The translations under genes were made by a program, and so were the position numbers. Below, one piece after another: positions 12,641 through 25,330 of a stretch of DNA of 64,000 nt. The stretch comes from Ianthella basta (lineage: Eukaryota > Porifera > Demospongiae > Verongiida > Ianthellidae), in the NCBI GenBank assembly GCA_964019415.1, contig OZ025869.1, forward strand, positions 956,642-1,020,641. The letters are read 5' to 3'. The notes below the pieces were generated by a model that ran no database searches, had not been told where the DNA came from, and was given only the letters and a program-made list of their open reading frames with translations. The first letter of the stretch is position 1. Every line of letters begins with the position of its first letter.

Positions 12641-14795
12641 TTGTATGACATGTTACATGTAATAGACAGACAGTCATCACAACTGATGGAGACCTGATGA
12701 GTTAGCCATCACAAGTGTAGAGTGTACAGTATGAACAGAACAGTTAACTGTAAGTTGTTGGAGCATGCTCTGTAGCAGTAGGGACTGGAGACAGGGGACC
12801 TGCCCACCCACAGGTGCCATGGCAACAGCTCATGTACAAAGTTTGAATTAATTCACGTTGGACCACTGCAGCACCATGCATTGTTGACAAACCATATATT
12901 GCTAGACAATTAAGAACCAATTGCACCCACACACTATTTACCGCTACCTGAGGAATGGCAACATGGAGCAAACATAGTCAACAACACACATGCATACATA
13001 CACACACAATCATCCGCACACATCACATTGAAATTCGAAACCTGCCGTTGCATGGATATGAGACATCTCACAATGACCCATTGCATACCTCAATGTCCAC
13101 CTACTACTGAGGAATCCTGACAAGAAATTAAGGAGCAAAACTAATCACCCCATGCAGCTACAGGCACACTCACATCCATCCACACACACACACTAGGCCA
13201 TGGACCCAGCTCCCCTTGTCATGCACACTGGCAGCTCTGCTAGGGCAGCAAGAGGAATGAAACAACAACACTGATGAACACTAGAGCATAAACAGCAACA
13301 CAGGCCACCTGCCCCCCTGGGGGGTAGCAAGGAATGAGTCAACAACGACAATACTCATGGGCAGATAGACACAATGAGGAATGCCAATGGATTGCTTTGA
13401 CTGCTACAGTACACACACCGTATAAGGACTGGGTCAGTAAAGGCAGTGAAATAGTCTCCCATAGCTGGAGCAAAATGGCGGTCTGGCCGTATGTTAGACT
13501 AACCTAGATACCAATTGCTGGTTGTAACTTTGTGCTCAACACCAAATACTAAGCAGGCTCACACACAGAGAGAGAGATCATATAGTCTATTTGATAGTTT
13601 TTGGCAGTTCTAAAAGATGGCTATAGCTACAGTACAGCTGTGCCATGCAGGCCATAACACACCACATCGAGTACGTGTTACAGCACTACAAAAAAACAAT
13701 ATCTTAACGATACAACTGTAGATACTCTAGCTAGGAGCTATATAGGTGCAGGTGCTTCTTCTATGAGGGTAGCTAGCTAACCGCGCACCATTTCGGGAAG
13801 CGACTGTAATAGGCTTAGCTAATGATGTGTGCTCAAAGCTATCCCAACACCACACACAGTTGGCATACCTCAGCTCACACGGTGCACGCATCTCACCTTC
13901 TGTGTCGCTCTTGTTACTGCTCGCTGCGTAGCTGAAGTGCTGTGATGTTAGGGTCCCAAGAGGAGGGAGAGGGGCAGCGAAAATGATGGATGGTCCAACA
14001 GCGAAACATTTTCAAGCAATGTGGCCACAACTCTTATGGGTGAACTCTCTTCCCACTCGAGCCTTGAGCTTCATCTTTGGGAGGAGGGATTGGCAGAAGC
14101 TTCCGCAACTGACCAGCACTAGCTAGTTAGCTAAGGCATATTAAAGTTAGAGACACACAACGCGATGCGCATCTGTTTCTGTGAAGGAAGCTAAAGTGCA
14201 ATTGACAGAAAGTGGCTCTAGAGTAAGAAATGGTATATATCGCAATCAGTTCAGGATTATCCAACACTGCATATGGTATGTTACGCTCCACCATCTCTCT
14301 AAGACTTACACAACTGAGTAGTGTCACTTCTCCACTGATCGGATCGACACAAACTACTGTACTGCTACAATCTTTTGTAATATGCACATTCTATACTGAA
14401 GACCCACTGACTGTACTTTCTTCCCATCAACAACCTTCCCACACTGTACACACCCCACAATCATGCTGGTTGTAACACACCTTAACACCTAACAGCTGCT
14501 AGTACAGACACATGGAAGCCCATGCCTTGGGCCACTCCATACAAGTGTACAAAACACACACAACAGTAACAGCACAAGATCAGTATGCACCAGATCACAT
14601 AGCTTACAGCAGAAATACACAAGTGCTATATAGTGCTCACACACAAAGAGCACTCATCCAGCCTATTCTGAAAGCTATTCTTGGCAGCTTATAATAGATA
14701 CAATATATGCTCATAACACATCACACTGACTGCTATTTAACATAATTGATACACACAGTATGAATATATATGTTACGCGCATACCTATATACAAA
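12641..14795. other. Spacer with X-box-like site and diverged repeats, no supported gene
   Basis: GGTGCCATGGCAAC at 12813-12826 is close to an RFX palindrome. The stretch 13222-13402 is a diverged copy of 46426-46601 (GGCAGCTCTGCTAGGGCA). The stretch 13790-14190 is a diverged copy of the upstream spacer block. A minus-strand frame of 86 codons at 14127-14387 has no recognisable features, and I do not call it. Confidence 0.5.
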
Positions 14796-14834
14796 CACAC
14801 ACACGCATGCACACACACACACACACAGACACAC

Positions 14835-14877
<43 letters not shown>

Positions 14878-14879
14878 CA
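14796..14879. repeat. (CA)n microsatellite with CG interruptions
   Basis: About 40 CA units with interspersed CG and GA steps. Confidence 0.96.
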
Positions 14880-15226
14880 TGATGACTGAGTACATGACTC
14901 CACTTGTAGAAAGAGCAACACACATGTCCTGATAATGTACCAGTTGTAGGTAATGGTCAGTGAGGGGAGTGGAGCTGACAGTGACTACAAGGTGTACAGA
15001 ATACACAAGGCATTCACATCATTCCTACAACATGTCCACATTGTTTTACTCCAAAGCACATCCAACATACAGTGTGTTTAGTGGTGGAATTACACGACTG
15101 TGTGACTCTATGGGTCTTCAGTTGTCTGTCTCATTTGCTTGTAGTGGTTGCAGGGAATAGTAGAATTTATGCATGGGCTGGAAGGAGAAAGGAATATTCA
15201 TTCATATATGCATACAAGACTTGCTA

Positions 15227-15229
<3 letters not shown>

Positions 15230-15305
<76 letters not shown>

Positions 15306-15318
15306 ACATACACATGCA
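15230..15318. repeat. (CA)n microsatellite
   Basis: About 42 units with a CG/TA interruption near 15270. Confidence 0.96.
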
Positions 15319-15449
15319 CATTTGTATACTTGTACCCAGCTATGTGAAGGTGCTCATCAATCCCCTCCTCCCCTCTTTAAAGTTCTAGCTACGATATGTC
15401 AATGAGCTTATACAATATAACATTGAGGTTTGGTGCTCACTAAAGGATG

Positions 15450-15692
15450 CTTTGACAGATATTTGATGAATGTAGGTCAGGATGTCCAGATGTGAATGTC
15501 TACTATCTGTTGCAGCTCTAGTACATATGTTGCTATGGTAACAGTGCAGCAGTTCAGTTAGCCTTGATTCAGTGTATTGTATACAGACAGTATACAGGAA
15601 GTGAGACATATCAGTGTAAATATGTGGCGTTAACCACATCAAAGAGTTAGTGCCTTTATAAAGATGGCTGTGGAGTGTCAGCAGTTCAGTTT
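15450..15692 (+). promoter_or_regulatory. Promoter of collagen-stalk gene copy 3
   Basis: X-box GTTGCTATGGTAAC at 15529-15542, ETS-like CAGGAAGTG at 15595-15603, TATAAAG from 15657 and a TCAGTT initiator with A at 15688. Spacing is the same as for copy 2 (TATA to A 31 bp, X-box end to A 146 bp). The 5' UTR has no ATG, because the uORF of copy 2 is mutated here. Confidence 0.75.
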
Positions 15693-15897
15693 CAGCTGCA
15701 ACTCAGGTCTGCTGTCCCAAAGGCAAACTCTTAGAGAAGCACAACCTATTGCCTTTGAAAGCTAGAGAACGGTCTATTAACATTCTGCCAAGAATAGAGA
15801 GCTTCAAGACAACTTCTAAAGATAGCAGTGAAAGACTGTAGCGATCAAGAAGTAGCAACGTCTTCCAGTGAGAGAACAGAAAGAACTGCCAGTGAAG

Positions 15898-17202
15898 ATG
15901 CTTCCCCTTACAGTCAATTGCAAGCTCCTTGTAGCTCTTACCTGCTTCACTGCTGTGTACCTCACAACAGAAGCAGCTGACACTTGCTCTGCAGCGACTT
16001 GCATCCCTGGCCTGCCAGGGAAAGATGGCAGAGATGGACAGCCAGGACGCAATGGGAACGACGGTGTTGCAGGACCTCCAGGACGTGACGGGCGTGATGG
16101 TATCCTTGGGCAGATTTGTGGAACAGGAGGGTCTGTACTGCAGGGACCTCCAGGGCTGAATGGCACCGATGGAGAGCAGGGTCCACCTGGTCCACAGGGA
16201 CCTCCAGGACAGAATGGCACCGATGGTATCCCAGGTCGGAATGGGGCAGACGGCCAGCCAGGACCATTCGGAGAGCAAGGCCCCCCAGGAATCCCCGGTG
16301 CACTGAATGACACTGCCCAGCAACAGCTGAAGGATGACATTCTTAATACTCTCAGAAATGAAATAAGTATGCTGGGTTGCTGCAACATTCCAAGTCCTGA
16401 GCCGCTGTGTGAACGTAATGCTACATCCTGCAAAGAACTATACCAGTGCAATCCAGCTACCCCTTCAGGATACTACAACATTAGGACTCCACAGGGAGTG
16501 GAAAAAGTGTACTGTGAAATGAACACCACTAACTGTGGCAACATCACTGGAGGTTGGACAAGGGCAGCTTTCATTGACATGACGGACCCTAGAAACAGTT
16601 GTCCACCAGAACTTACACCTGAAACTCAATCATCGATACGAATGTGCAGGACGTCAAGATCAAGAGGAGGGTGCACCGCCTTCATCAACTATCCAGTACA
16701 TGGCATTGCCTACAAGAACATTTGTGGTAGAGCTCTGGGATACCAATATGGTACCACTGAAGCATTTAGGGGTTATGCAAGTAGTGGTCAGAGTACCAGA
16801 GCAAGTCGCTATGCTGATGGACTGTTGGTAACACGTGGCACAGCTCGGCACCATGTCTGGACATTTGCAGCAGGACTATCAAAAGACTACAACTACCCTC
16901 CCTGGAACTGTCCCTGTGCCCTCTACCCTGGTCCTGCTGGACCTTCATTTGTTGGACAGAACTACTTCTGCGAATCTGGGGATATCGGGACATGGCAGTA
17001 CAGCCGCTGGTTCCTCGATGACCCTCTGTGGGACTCACAGGGGTGTCCAGCTGGTAGCACATGCTGCAATCGTGGTGGACCGTGGTTCAGTACCTCAGCA
17101 GACCAGGAAGTGAATGATGACATAGAAGTGAGGATTTGCTGTAATGAACTATCAACCCGCGATGACCTTGGACTGGAACAACTTGAGATATACATAAACT
17201 GA
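15898..17202 (+). CDS. Collagen-stalk secreted protein, copy 3 (class A)
   Basis: An intact single exon of 434 residues. The ATG follows an in-frame TAG in the 5' UTR. Two extra residues sit in the signal peptide (VNCKLL). The stalk is as in copy 2: 12 triplets (38-73), a Cys break (74-82), 18 triplets (83-136). The neck is at 137-159 and the head starts at Cys178. The head differs from copy 2 in clusters: [14 protein letters not shown], the stretch before NCPCALY (YPPWN), [11 protein letters not shown] and the pre-terminal [11 protein letters not shown]. The NTT glycosylation site seen in that first cluster in copies 2, 4 and 6 is lost. The core motifs ([21 protein letters not shown]) are unchanged. 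Confidence 0.93.
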   Translation: MLPLTVNCKLLVALTCFTAVYLTTEAADTCSAATCIPGLPGKDGRDGQPGRNGNDGVAGPPGRDGRDGILGQICGTGGSVLQGPPGLNGTDGEQGPPGPQGPPGQNGTDGIPGRNGADGQPGPFGEQGPPGIPGALNDTAQQQLKDDILNTLRNEISMLGCCNIPSPEPLCERNATSCKELYQCNPATPSGYYNIRTPQGVEKVYCEMNTTNCGNITGGWTRAAFIDMTDPRNSCPPELTPETQSSIRMCRTSRSRGGCTAFINYPVHGIAYKNICGRALGYQYGTTEAFRGYASSGQSTRASRYADGLLVTRGTARHHVWTFAAGLSKDYNYPPWNCPCALYPGPAGPSFVGQNYFCESGDIGTWQYSRWFLDDPLWDSQGCPAGSTCCNRGGPWFSTSADQEVNDDIEVRICCNELSTRDDLGLEQLEIYIN

Positions 17203-18816
17203 TTACCAGTTGCAGGAAAGTTACATCAGTCTAGGCCCATACAAGTGTAGCTTTGCTGTTAAAGTAGTGAACAGCAGTAGACTGCAGCTGTACTTGCTCA
17301 ACCTATAGCTATGTAGGCCTGTATAGCTTGAGTGTCATGGAGTGTGTAAGTAGTGATTGATACTCCTCCAAACCAGTGAAATGCGATGGCAAAAGAAAGC
17401 AATGGCATGTTTACAGTTTGAACAAGCACATCGTGTTAACTAACTGCACTTGTTTGTGTCACTACTGTAGCCTACCACAGTGAGCAGGGACAGAATTCTC
17501 ATAATTTTATAGCTTTGTGGGTCATCTGAGAACATATCACAATCTACTGATACTATAATAATGTCAAATTAAAGTATATTTAGTACCTCTAACTGTGCCA
17601 CACACACACACAGATACACATAAATATATACACAATTAAAGAAACACACACATACACACTCACACATATATACACACACATGCACACACTTCTTACACAA
17701 TGTTTGAATGGAGCCAGTGTCAATAACATAATTATACCAGATATATCTGAATGATGTGTTATTCAAAGAATTCACAAAGGAGATAAAATTACTGTAAATT
17801 CTATACCGAAAAGACTAAGATTAATTATTATTCATCAATGATGAATAATATATTATTGTATGTAAACAGATGTAATTAAGTAAACGTATAATTGCAAATT
17901 ATACACCTTCATATCTCTTACACTGATTCACTGTATTCAGTACTACACCTTAGCTGTAGGTGGAGTAACACCTCCTTCTACATGGATAGGGTTAGGTACA
18001 CTTGTACAAGTGAAGGCACTCACTCAAATCATTACATGATACGTGTCCATATCTAATACTCTCACATTGGACCACTGAGCCCCCACTCGCTGTTCCCTAG
18101 CTATTGCTGACAACAGCCATCCTACACCACACACCCCATGATCTATTGCTGGTTGTAACATTCCTCCCTCAACACCTAATAGCCATTTGTACAGACACAT
18201 GGCAGCCCATGCCTTGGTCCATGTCATATATGTGCACTAGATCAGTATGGACACCAGCTCCACAGCTTACAATAGAAATACAAACAGGCTCAGAACACTC
18301 AAGCTGGCTACTGAGTCTTAACATTCAATGTATATAGTCTGAAATAGGGAAACAATTAGAAGTAAGTCCAGTGATCCCACCTTGTCATCAACTGAGTTCG
18401 AGACTGTGCGGTGTCAGCACACAACCCCCGCTCCCCCTTAATGAGCATGGTTATGTGTGTGTTTATGCATTAGTTGATAGGCGGTGCTATCATGGAGACT
18501 ACCAATAATTATCCTGTCCTTGCAAACAAGTGCATACAGTTACACTCTGTTCCACTGATAATGTTTAACACTGAAACTGAACAATGCACTCCTAAATGCC
18601 TGAATGCTGTCTCACTGAAAGCACTCACAATGGAGATGACATTACATACATCTAACACATACACACACAAGGTATTTCATTCATTGTGAAACTTTGAAAT
18701 GTCATTTACTGTGAACAAGTATACTCCTGAAAAGACCAATGTTCAAGGAAGACTATCTGTGAACAGCTCAAATTACACACACGAGAAACACAGTACGTCA
18801 CACTATATGCACGCAT

Positions 18817-18819
<3 letters not shown>
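17203..18819 (+). repeat. 3' flank block of copy 3 and spacer
   Basis: 17203-17830 matches 34271-34930 almost base for base, including short CA-rich tracts and TAATAATGTCAA. 17930-18030 is a short piece of the downstream block. 18270-18790 matches 37497-37980 and 38478-38800 (ACTCAAGCTGGCTACTGAG, then ATGGAGATGACATTACATAC). No gene is supported. Confidence 0.65.
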
Positions 18820-18915
<96 letters not shown>

Positions 18916-18964
18916 CACACACACACACACACATGTACACACACACACACACACATGCACACAC
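18820..18964. repeat. (CG)n-(CA)n alternating tract
   Basis: TGCGCGCGCGC runs directly into about 65 CA units. An alternating purine-pyrimidine tract with a CG core has Z-DNA potential. Confidence 0.95.
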
Positions 18965-19440
18965 CTGCTGCCATAAAAGATACACCACATGTCCTTTCAA
19001 TGGAGAGTCTTAAAATGGTCTCTTCCATACGAATACCCATAATGGGGGGAGGAGTCACAGGTGTAACCATAGAAACAACAAGAGCCTCATCCTGTCCTTA
19101 TTATGACATTCCATTAATGTACATATCTGCACAATTTCGCAGTAAGTTGCCATGACAGCACTATTGAGGATGCCATGACAACACATGGTATCATGTCTAT
19201 GTCCATAACATAAGTTACATACTTCAGAAACACACAACTCAAACACATCTTCTACAATGACAGACTTACATGACTATATTCCTTCACACTGGTCAAAGTC
19301 ACAATAATATCCAATGTGTATAGCTTTTGTCCATATGTATGGACACACCTTCATTGAAATGTACATGGTGAAAGTGTAGCTCACACACACACTGAACACT
19401 CATACAAGTTAACTAGATAGCTCTTCTCTACAGTTCTTTA
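18965..19440. repeat. Duplicated block (sister of 39105-39600, 2270 and 63477)
   Basis: CTGCTGCCATAAAAGATACA and the following 280 bp match 39105-39450 closely. No gene is supported. Confidence 0.7.
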
Positions 19441-19831
19441 ATAGCAATGCCCATACCCATAACACACTGCACTCATCATATGAGTACTAGCATAATAATT
19501 ATTAGAATCCATGGCTGCATGTTTAGTCTGAGAAGCAATGACATACATCCATTCAAAGTGTGTGGGCTCCATCCGCTGTCATTCCTTTCACATTCTCAGT
19601 TACTGTACACACAATGCCTCACATTCTGTTCACATTCCCTCACATTGCCTCACGTACACCACAGCTAGCCCTAGCACTAATGGGATGTACACATGTTAGC
19701 AAAGCACACCACTGTGTACACTGTACACTTCACAGTATGATCTCATTCTACTGCACACAAATACTAGAACATGAGTGCAGTGCCTTTGCTGTATCCTACC
19801 TCACCTGCAGTGGGTGTGAGTGGTGTCATAT
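19441..19831 (+). repeat. 936-bp block copy, interrupted by the LINE
   Basis: The block stops at GTCATAT (19825-19831) and resumes at 23377 with the same GTCATAT. Uninterrupted sisters read straight through (ATGTCATATCAGTAGCAATG). Confidence 0.85.
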
Positions 19832-20027
19832 AGATAGATAGATAGATGAATTATTTCAAACAGGAGTGCTGCATCCACAAGAGTGGGTTTTCATGCAGGT
19901 CCTGAACAGTACAGATACAAGCATAGGTATATATACACACATAGGCAATTAAATAGCTAATAAATAATAGATAAATAAACAATGAATTTCAGGGTCCAGA
20001 TAAGTAAGACATAGCTATAGAGTTGAG

Positions 20028-20435
20028 TTACAGATTCAAAATTGCATGCTTAAAGGATTTCACACTTGATAATTGTCTAATACTTTGCGGTAGTTGATTG
20101 TACTGTAAGGCACCTTGGAATTCGAACGATTGTCTGTACATTTCTGTGCGAGGTTGCGGAAGGTGGAGTTTGTCGGCTCCTCTGGTGGATGAGTAAGTAC
20201 ACGAGTTCTTGACGAACTTTCCTGATAGATAACTGGGAGCCTGCTTGAGGACACACCGGTGGACCTGGCAGAGTGTTGCATTGTGTCGCCTCCTGTGGAG
20301 GGTGGTCCACCCAAGTTCGTCTCTGAGGGGGGCACTTGGTGTTCGTGGAGGCTTGTTCAGTACCACTCTCATTCCATAATTCTGTGCTCTCTCCACACTT
20401 TGGGCGAGGTTGGAACTGCAGGGGTGCCAGATCAC
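20028..20435 (-). pseudogene. C-terminal segment of the LINE polyprotein, out of frame with the RT
   Basis: 135 codons, beginning where the RT frame ends. Its start continues the RT sense (a DYCQVIWHP-like stretch can be read across the joint), so a small deletion near 20443 shifted the frame. It contains the thumb-like C-terminal region ending ILNL. The 3' UTR follows to 19832. Confidence 0.8.
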
Positions 20436-22851
20436 CTGGCAGTAGTCCGCAGGACTAGTGCGTTGTACAGCATCCGTTTGGTCGAGAGGGGGAGGTAAGC
20501 ACTGACTTGTCTTATGCTAGCAATTGCAGCTAGCATCCTTCTCCGCACTGCTCCTACATGGGACTTCCAACTCAGGTCGTGATCAATAGTTACTCCCAGA
20601 TACTTGACAGATTCCTGCCGAGGGATGGTTGTCCCATTGACTTGGACCTTGATCTGTTCTGCCCGTGACCTGGCGGCCCGCCTGCTTAGTACCATCATTT
20701 GGGTCTTGCTTACATTCATTGTCAGTTTGTTAGACACAATCCAGGTGGCAATGAGCTGGAGATCATCATTAATGGCACGTGTCACACAATCAGGATCCTG
20801 GTTTGCATAATAGATGGTAGTATCGTCGGCATATAGGTTGATGGTACAGCTGGTGACTACAGTAGGTAAATCATTCATGAATACCAAGAATAGCAGTGGG
20901 CCAAGAATGGAACCTTGTGGTACCCCACTTGAGACTGGGGCCCAATCAGAATAAGCTCCATTTACCATGACTCTCTGCTGCCTGCCTGAGAGATAGTTTG
21001 AGAACCATTGGTGCTCTCCATTCAAAATGCCATAGGCTGAAAGTTTGTCAAGGAGTAGGTTGTGATCGATAGAATCAAAGGCCTTACTCAGGTCCATCAT
21101 TGCAGTTCCGACACATTCTCCACGGTCAAGCGATGCTCTCCAATCATCAACAGTCTTGAGTAGCAAGTCCTGGGTGCAATGGGCGGGACGAAAGCCTGAT
21201 TGACTGGGATGGAGCAAGGAGTTCTCTGTCAGGTAGGTGTAGAGCTGCTTGTGAACAAGAGACTCAAAGACTTTGGCTATGACTGGGAGAACAGAGATGG
21301 GTCTGAAGTCAGATGGCTGACATGCTACTGTACACTTGGGGACTGGTGTGACATTTGCCCTCTTCCACTCTTCTGGGATTTCACCACCAGCCAGGCTCTG
21401 GTTAAACATCTTAGCCATGCTCGGTGCAATGGCTTCAGCAACCATGCGTAGGAGACGAGCTGATACTCCATCCACTCCAGTTGATTTATGCACATTCAAC
21501 CCTTTTAAAGCAGCCAGGATGTCATCCTCTTCAAGAGGGTGGAAAGTGAATTCTGACTTGGCCTGGTGCAATGCAGGTGGTGTACAATGATGGGCAGGTT
21601 GTTTAGCTGAATTGGTGAAATAGGAGTTGAGCTGGTTCGCGATCTCCCTGATTGATGTGAGAATACCAGAGCTGGTCTCTAGCTGGGTTATGCCACTCTT
21701 CACTTTACGACCTAGGGCTCTGTTCAGCTCATCCCATAGTTTCTTAGGTTGCCTGGACGTGTTTTTACAGACTCTCTCAAAATGATCTTTCTTGGACTCC
21801 CTCAGGTTCATTTTCACTGCATTCCTCAATCTACGATAAGTCTCCCAGTCCTGTTCATCCCGTGTCTTCCTATACTTATTGCGATAGTAGTTCCGAGACT
21901 TCATCATCATACGGATGTCAGCAGAGATCCACTGGTGGCTGTGCTTTCTTGGCCTTATCCTGATCATAGGGGCATGTTTGTTTACAATCTTCATGAAGAG
22001 AGTCTTCCAATAATCCCATTTGTCATCCATAGAATCGAAAACATCCATGACTCCCCAGGGGGCCTCCTGCAGATCAGTTAGCAAGGTGTCCACATTGCAC
22101 TTCTTAAAAGACCGAATCTCCTTAACAGGCTGTGTAGGTCTTCTAGTTCTCGCTGATCTAGATGCATAAATTAGCACATGGTCACTACCTGCTAGTGGGG
22201 TGACTCCAGAAGTGTAGCACATGGGAGCAGAAACAAAACAGAGGTCGATGAGAGTCTGTGACTGATTAGTCACCCTGGTAGGCTCGGAGATGAGCTGAGA
22301 GAGTTGGTGTTCCTCCATAATCGCAGTGAGGTGCTTCGTGGTTGCATTTGGTGCCAGGATGTTGCAATTTAGGTCCCCCATTATCATCAGTTTCTTTCGT
22401 TCACTTGCGGCTTGTTCAAGCACATCAGACAGGTCTTCTAAAATGCATTTAGCAGAGTTGGGGGGGCGATAGATGTGGCAAAGCAAAATGGTAGACTTCT
22501 CGATGCGTAGCTCCAGCCATACAGCTTCAATGTGGTCACGCTCCAGATCTTCCCTCCTGTGGCTTCTAATGGAGACAGGGACTTGAACCAGGATGCCTCC
22601 ACCCCTACCATATCTCCTATCCTTTCGGTATAGCTTGAAATTCTCCACTGTTACGGCAGCATCGGTCACAGAGCTGTCCAGCCAAGTTTCACTGATGCCA
22701 AGGATAACCGAGCATTCACTTCTGCTGAGAAAGTCTGAGATCTCATCCAGTTTGGATGTCAAAGACTGGACATTAAGATGACAGAAAGCATATCCATTGG
22801 ATGGGAATGAGGGTTGTTGTTGTGGCTCACTCTCAGAGAAAGGGAATGACT
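20432..22851 (-). pseudogene. LINE endonuclease-reverse transcriptase
   Basis: The frame is open from the G7 run at 22852-22858 down to 20432. APE-type endonuclease motifs are ISETWLD, MGDLNCN and GSDHVLIYA. RT motifs are FRPISVLP, SGFRPAHCT, DLSKAFDSIDH, SGVPQGSILGPLLF and the catalytic YADD at 20822-20833, followed by KYLGVTID. The catalytic residues are present. It makes target-primed cDNA in known relatives. It is broken off from its N-terminal part by an indel in the homopolymer and from its C-terminus by a small deletion. Confidence 0.9.
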
Positions 22852-23154
22852 CCCCCCCTGGTCAGACGTACCTGTTCCTGTGTTGAGATAATCAATGTCA
22901 GAGTCATAAAAGGGTAGCTCAGTGGAGATACAGGACGAGCAGAACCACTCCTGACCATTCAGTGATGCATAGTCAATAGCGGTGGATGCGGAGCATTTCA
23001 GGTGGGTCCACTTGAGGCAGCGCGAACATTCGATTCCACGCTGGTTTGATCTGACTGGCTTCATGCACCCAACACAGGGAAATTTGTAGTTCGGTTTGGC
23101 TGGTCCTGGATTGCACTCAATGTCGCCTGCTAGTATTAACAGGATTGACTGCAT
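22759..23154 (-). pseudogene. LINE N-terminal part: 2A-like peptide and PHD-type zinc finger
   Basis: The first Met in this frame is at 23154. It gives an N-terminus whose residues 10-18 read GDIECNPGP, which fits the D-x-E-x-N-P-G-P consensus of 2A recoding peptides preceded by a Leu/Ile-rich stretch. A Cys4-His-Cys3 PHD-like finger follows (CVGC, ECSRC, HLKC, FCSSC). Shortly after, the frame leaves the endonuclease frame at a 7-base homopolymer (22852-22858). 2A-like sequences at this position are known for sea-urchin APE-type LINEs. Confidence 0.8.
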
Positions 23155-23383
23155 AGGTGACCTAGCGCCTTTAGCGAGTTGTCTCTCCTCACGCGGGGGT
23201 TCTCTTTCACGCCAGGAGATAGCGAAGGATTCTAGACCTGTCGGCTTGAAATTGGAGGCAAACAGGATACATTCGGGGTCCAATGGATGAGTCCTAGGAT
23301 CCAGAATCGTTTCAAAGGATCCAGAATCGTTTCAAAGGATAGGATCCACCTCAGGATCACAAAGATCACAGTCATCGTCATAT

Positions 23384-25330
23384 CAGTAGCAATGCTTACT
23401 TCATCAGTTGTTGTGTGATGGGCACATTACCACTTACTGTACATGGAAGCCATACTGACACAGTATACCCCAGTGCATGTGAGAGAGCTAGAGAGAGACT
23501 AGAGTAAGAAATGCAGTATGCCTGATTCTTGTTGTAACAAGCTACTACGCATCATTTCAGGAAGCCAATGGTGTGCGCTCAGAGCCATCCTACGTACATC
23601 ATACAGTTGGCATCCTTCAGCTCTTGCTACTCACTTAGATCACCATTCTATGTCGCTGCTTTCCCTGCTCACTGACTGGGGCTGCGTTGTTAGGTCTCAA
23701 GAGGCCGCTGCCGATGAACATGACGCAGAGAACAGTTATTGCGGTCAACAGTGAAGTAGTTTCACACAATGTAGCCACGTATATAGCTAGCCAATGTTAT
23801 GAATGAATTATCTAGCTTGTTACTTGAGCCTGGCCTAAGCTTCACTTCCTGTGTCATATATAATACAAACGCCGTGTTATTTCCTGCAACATTTTCTTTA
23901 CTTACCGGAGACTATACATAGCTAAGTCATAAAGTTAGAGACACACCACAACTGATGTACATCTGTCTCCATGAAGGAAATGCAGACAACAGAAATCATG
24001 TCTGCATGCTTAGTCTGAGAAGCAATGACATACATCCATTCCAAACTAATTGGGCTCGATCCGCTGTCATTCCTTTCACTTTCACAGTTACTGTACACAA
24101 AATGCCTCACATTCTGTTCACATTCCCCCACATTGCCTCACGCACACCACAGCTAGCTATAGCACTAATGGGATGTACACATGTTAGCAAAGCACACCAC
24201 TGTGTACACTGTACACTTCACAATACAATCTCATTCTACTGTACACAAATACTAGAACATGAGTCAAGTGCCTTTGCTGTATCCTACCTCACCTGCAGTG
24301 GGTGTGAGTGATGTCATATCAGTAGCAATGCTTGTTTCTAATAGTTGTTGTGTGATAGGCACATTACCACTTACTCTACATGGAAGCCATACTGACACAG
24401 TATACCCCAGTGCATGTGAGAGAGAGAGAGAGACTAGAGTAAGAAATGCAGTATGCCTGATTCTTGTTGTAACAAGCTACTACGCATCATTTCAGGAAGC
24501 CAATGGTGTGCACTCAGAGCCATCCTACGCACATCGTACAGTTTGCATCCTTCAGCTCTTGCTACTCACTTAGATCACCATTCTATGTCACTGCTTTCCC
24601 TGCTCACTGACTGGGGCTGTGTTGTTAGGTCTCAAGAGGCCGCTGCTGATGAACATGACGCAGAGAACAGGCATTGCGATCAACAGTGAAGTAGTTTCAC
24701 ACAATGTAGCCACGTATATAGCTAGCCAATGTTATGAATGAATTATCTAGCTTGTTACTTGAGCCCTGGCCTAAGCTTCACTTCCTGTGTCATATATAAT
24801 ACAAACGCCGTGTTATTTCCTGCAACATTTTCTTTACTTACCGGAGACTATACATAGCTAAGTCATAAAGTTAGAGACACACCACAACTGATGTACATCT
24901 GTCTCCATGAAGGAAATGCAGACAACAGAAATCATGTCTGCATGCTTAGTCTGAGAAGCAATGACATACATCCATTCCAAACTAATTGGGCTCTATCCGC
25001 TGTCATTCCTTTCACTTTCACAGTTACTGTACACAAAATGCCTCACATTCTGTTCACATTCCCCCACATTGCCTCACGTACACCACAGCTAGCTATAGCA
25101 CTAATGGGATGTACACATGTTAGCAAAACACACCACTGTGTACACTGTACACTTCACAGTATGATCTCATTCTACTACACACAAATACTAGAACATGAGA
25201 GTGCAGTGCCTTTGCTATCCTACCACACCTGTTGTGTGATGGGCACATTACCACTTACTGTACATGGAAGCCATACTGACACAGTATATGCATGTGAGAG
25301 AGAGAGAGAGAGTGAGAGAGAGAGAGAGAG
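23384..25330 (+). repeat. Two tandem copies of the 936-bp block
   Basis: Landmarks recur at 935-936 bp: ATGCCTGATTCTTGTTGTAA at 23518 and 24453, and ATGTACATCTGTCTCCATGA at 23955 and 24891. The copies are nearly identical. The pair ends in a (GA)n tract at 25295-25330, like the pair at 5520-6930. No gene is supported. Confidence 0.85.

Larger units (their letters stand above)
19832..23376 (-). mobile_element. CR1/L2-like non-LTR retrotransposon, near full length
   Basis: Minus-strand element of about 3.5 kb flanked by a 7-bp target duplication GTCATAT (19825-19831 and 23377-23383). Uninterrupted sister copies of the host block show the empty site. The 3' end carries a short tetranucleotide tail (TAGA repeats on the plus strand), as CR1/L2-type elements do. 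The 5' region has a tandem 20-bp repeat (two GGATCCAGAATCG copies at 23297-23338). It codes for a PHD-type finger, an APE-like endonuclease and a reverse transcriptase. Frames are broken in two places, so this copy looks inactive as assembled. The clade assignment is from motifs only. Confidence 0.9.

Noticed and set aside
14127-14475. Frames of about 80 codons on both strands
   Set aside because: No recognisable features, both strands are open at once, and the region is a diverged spacer repeat.
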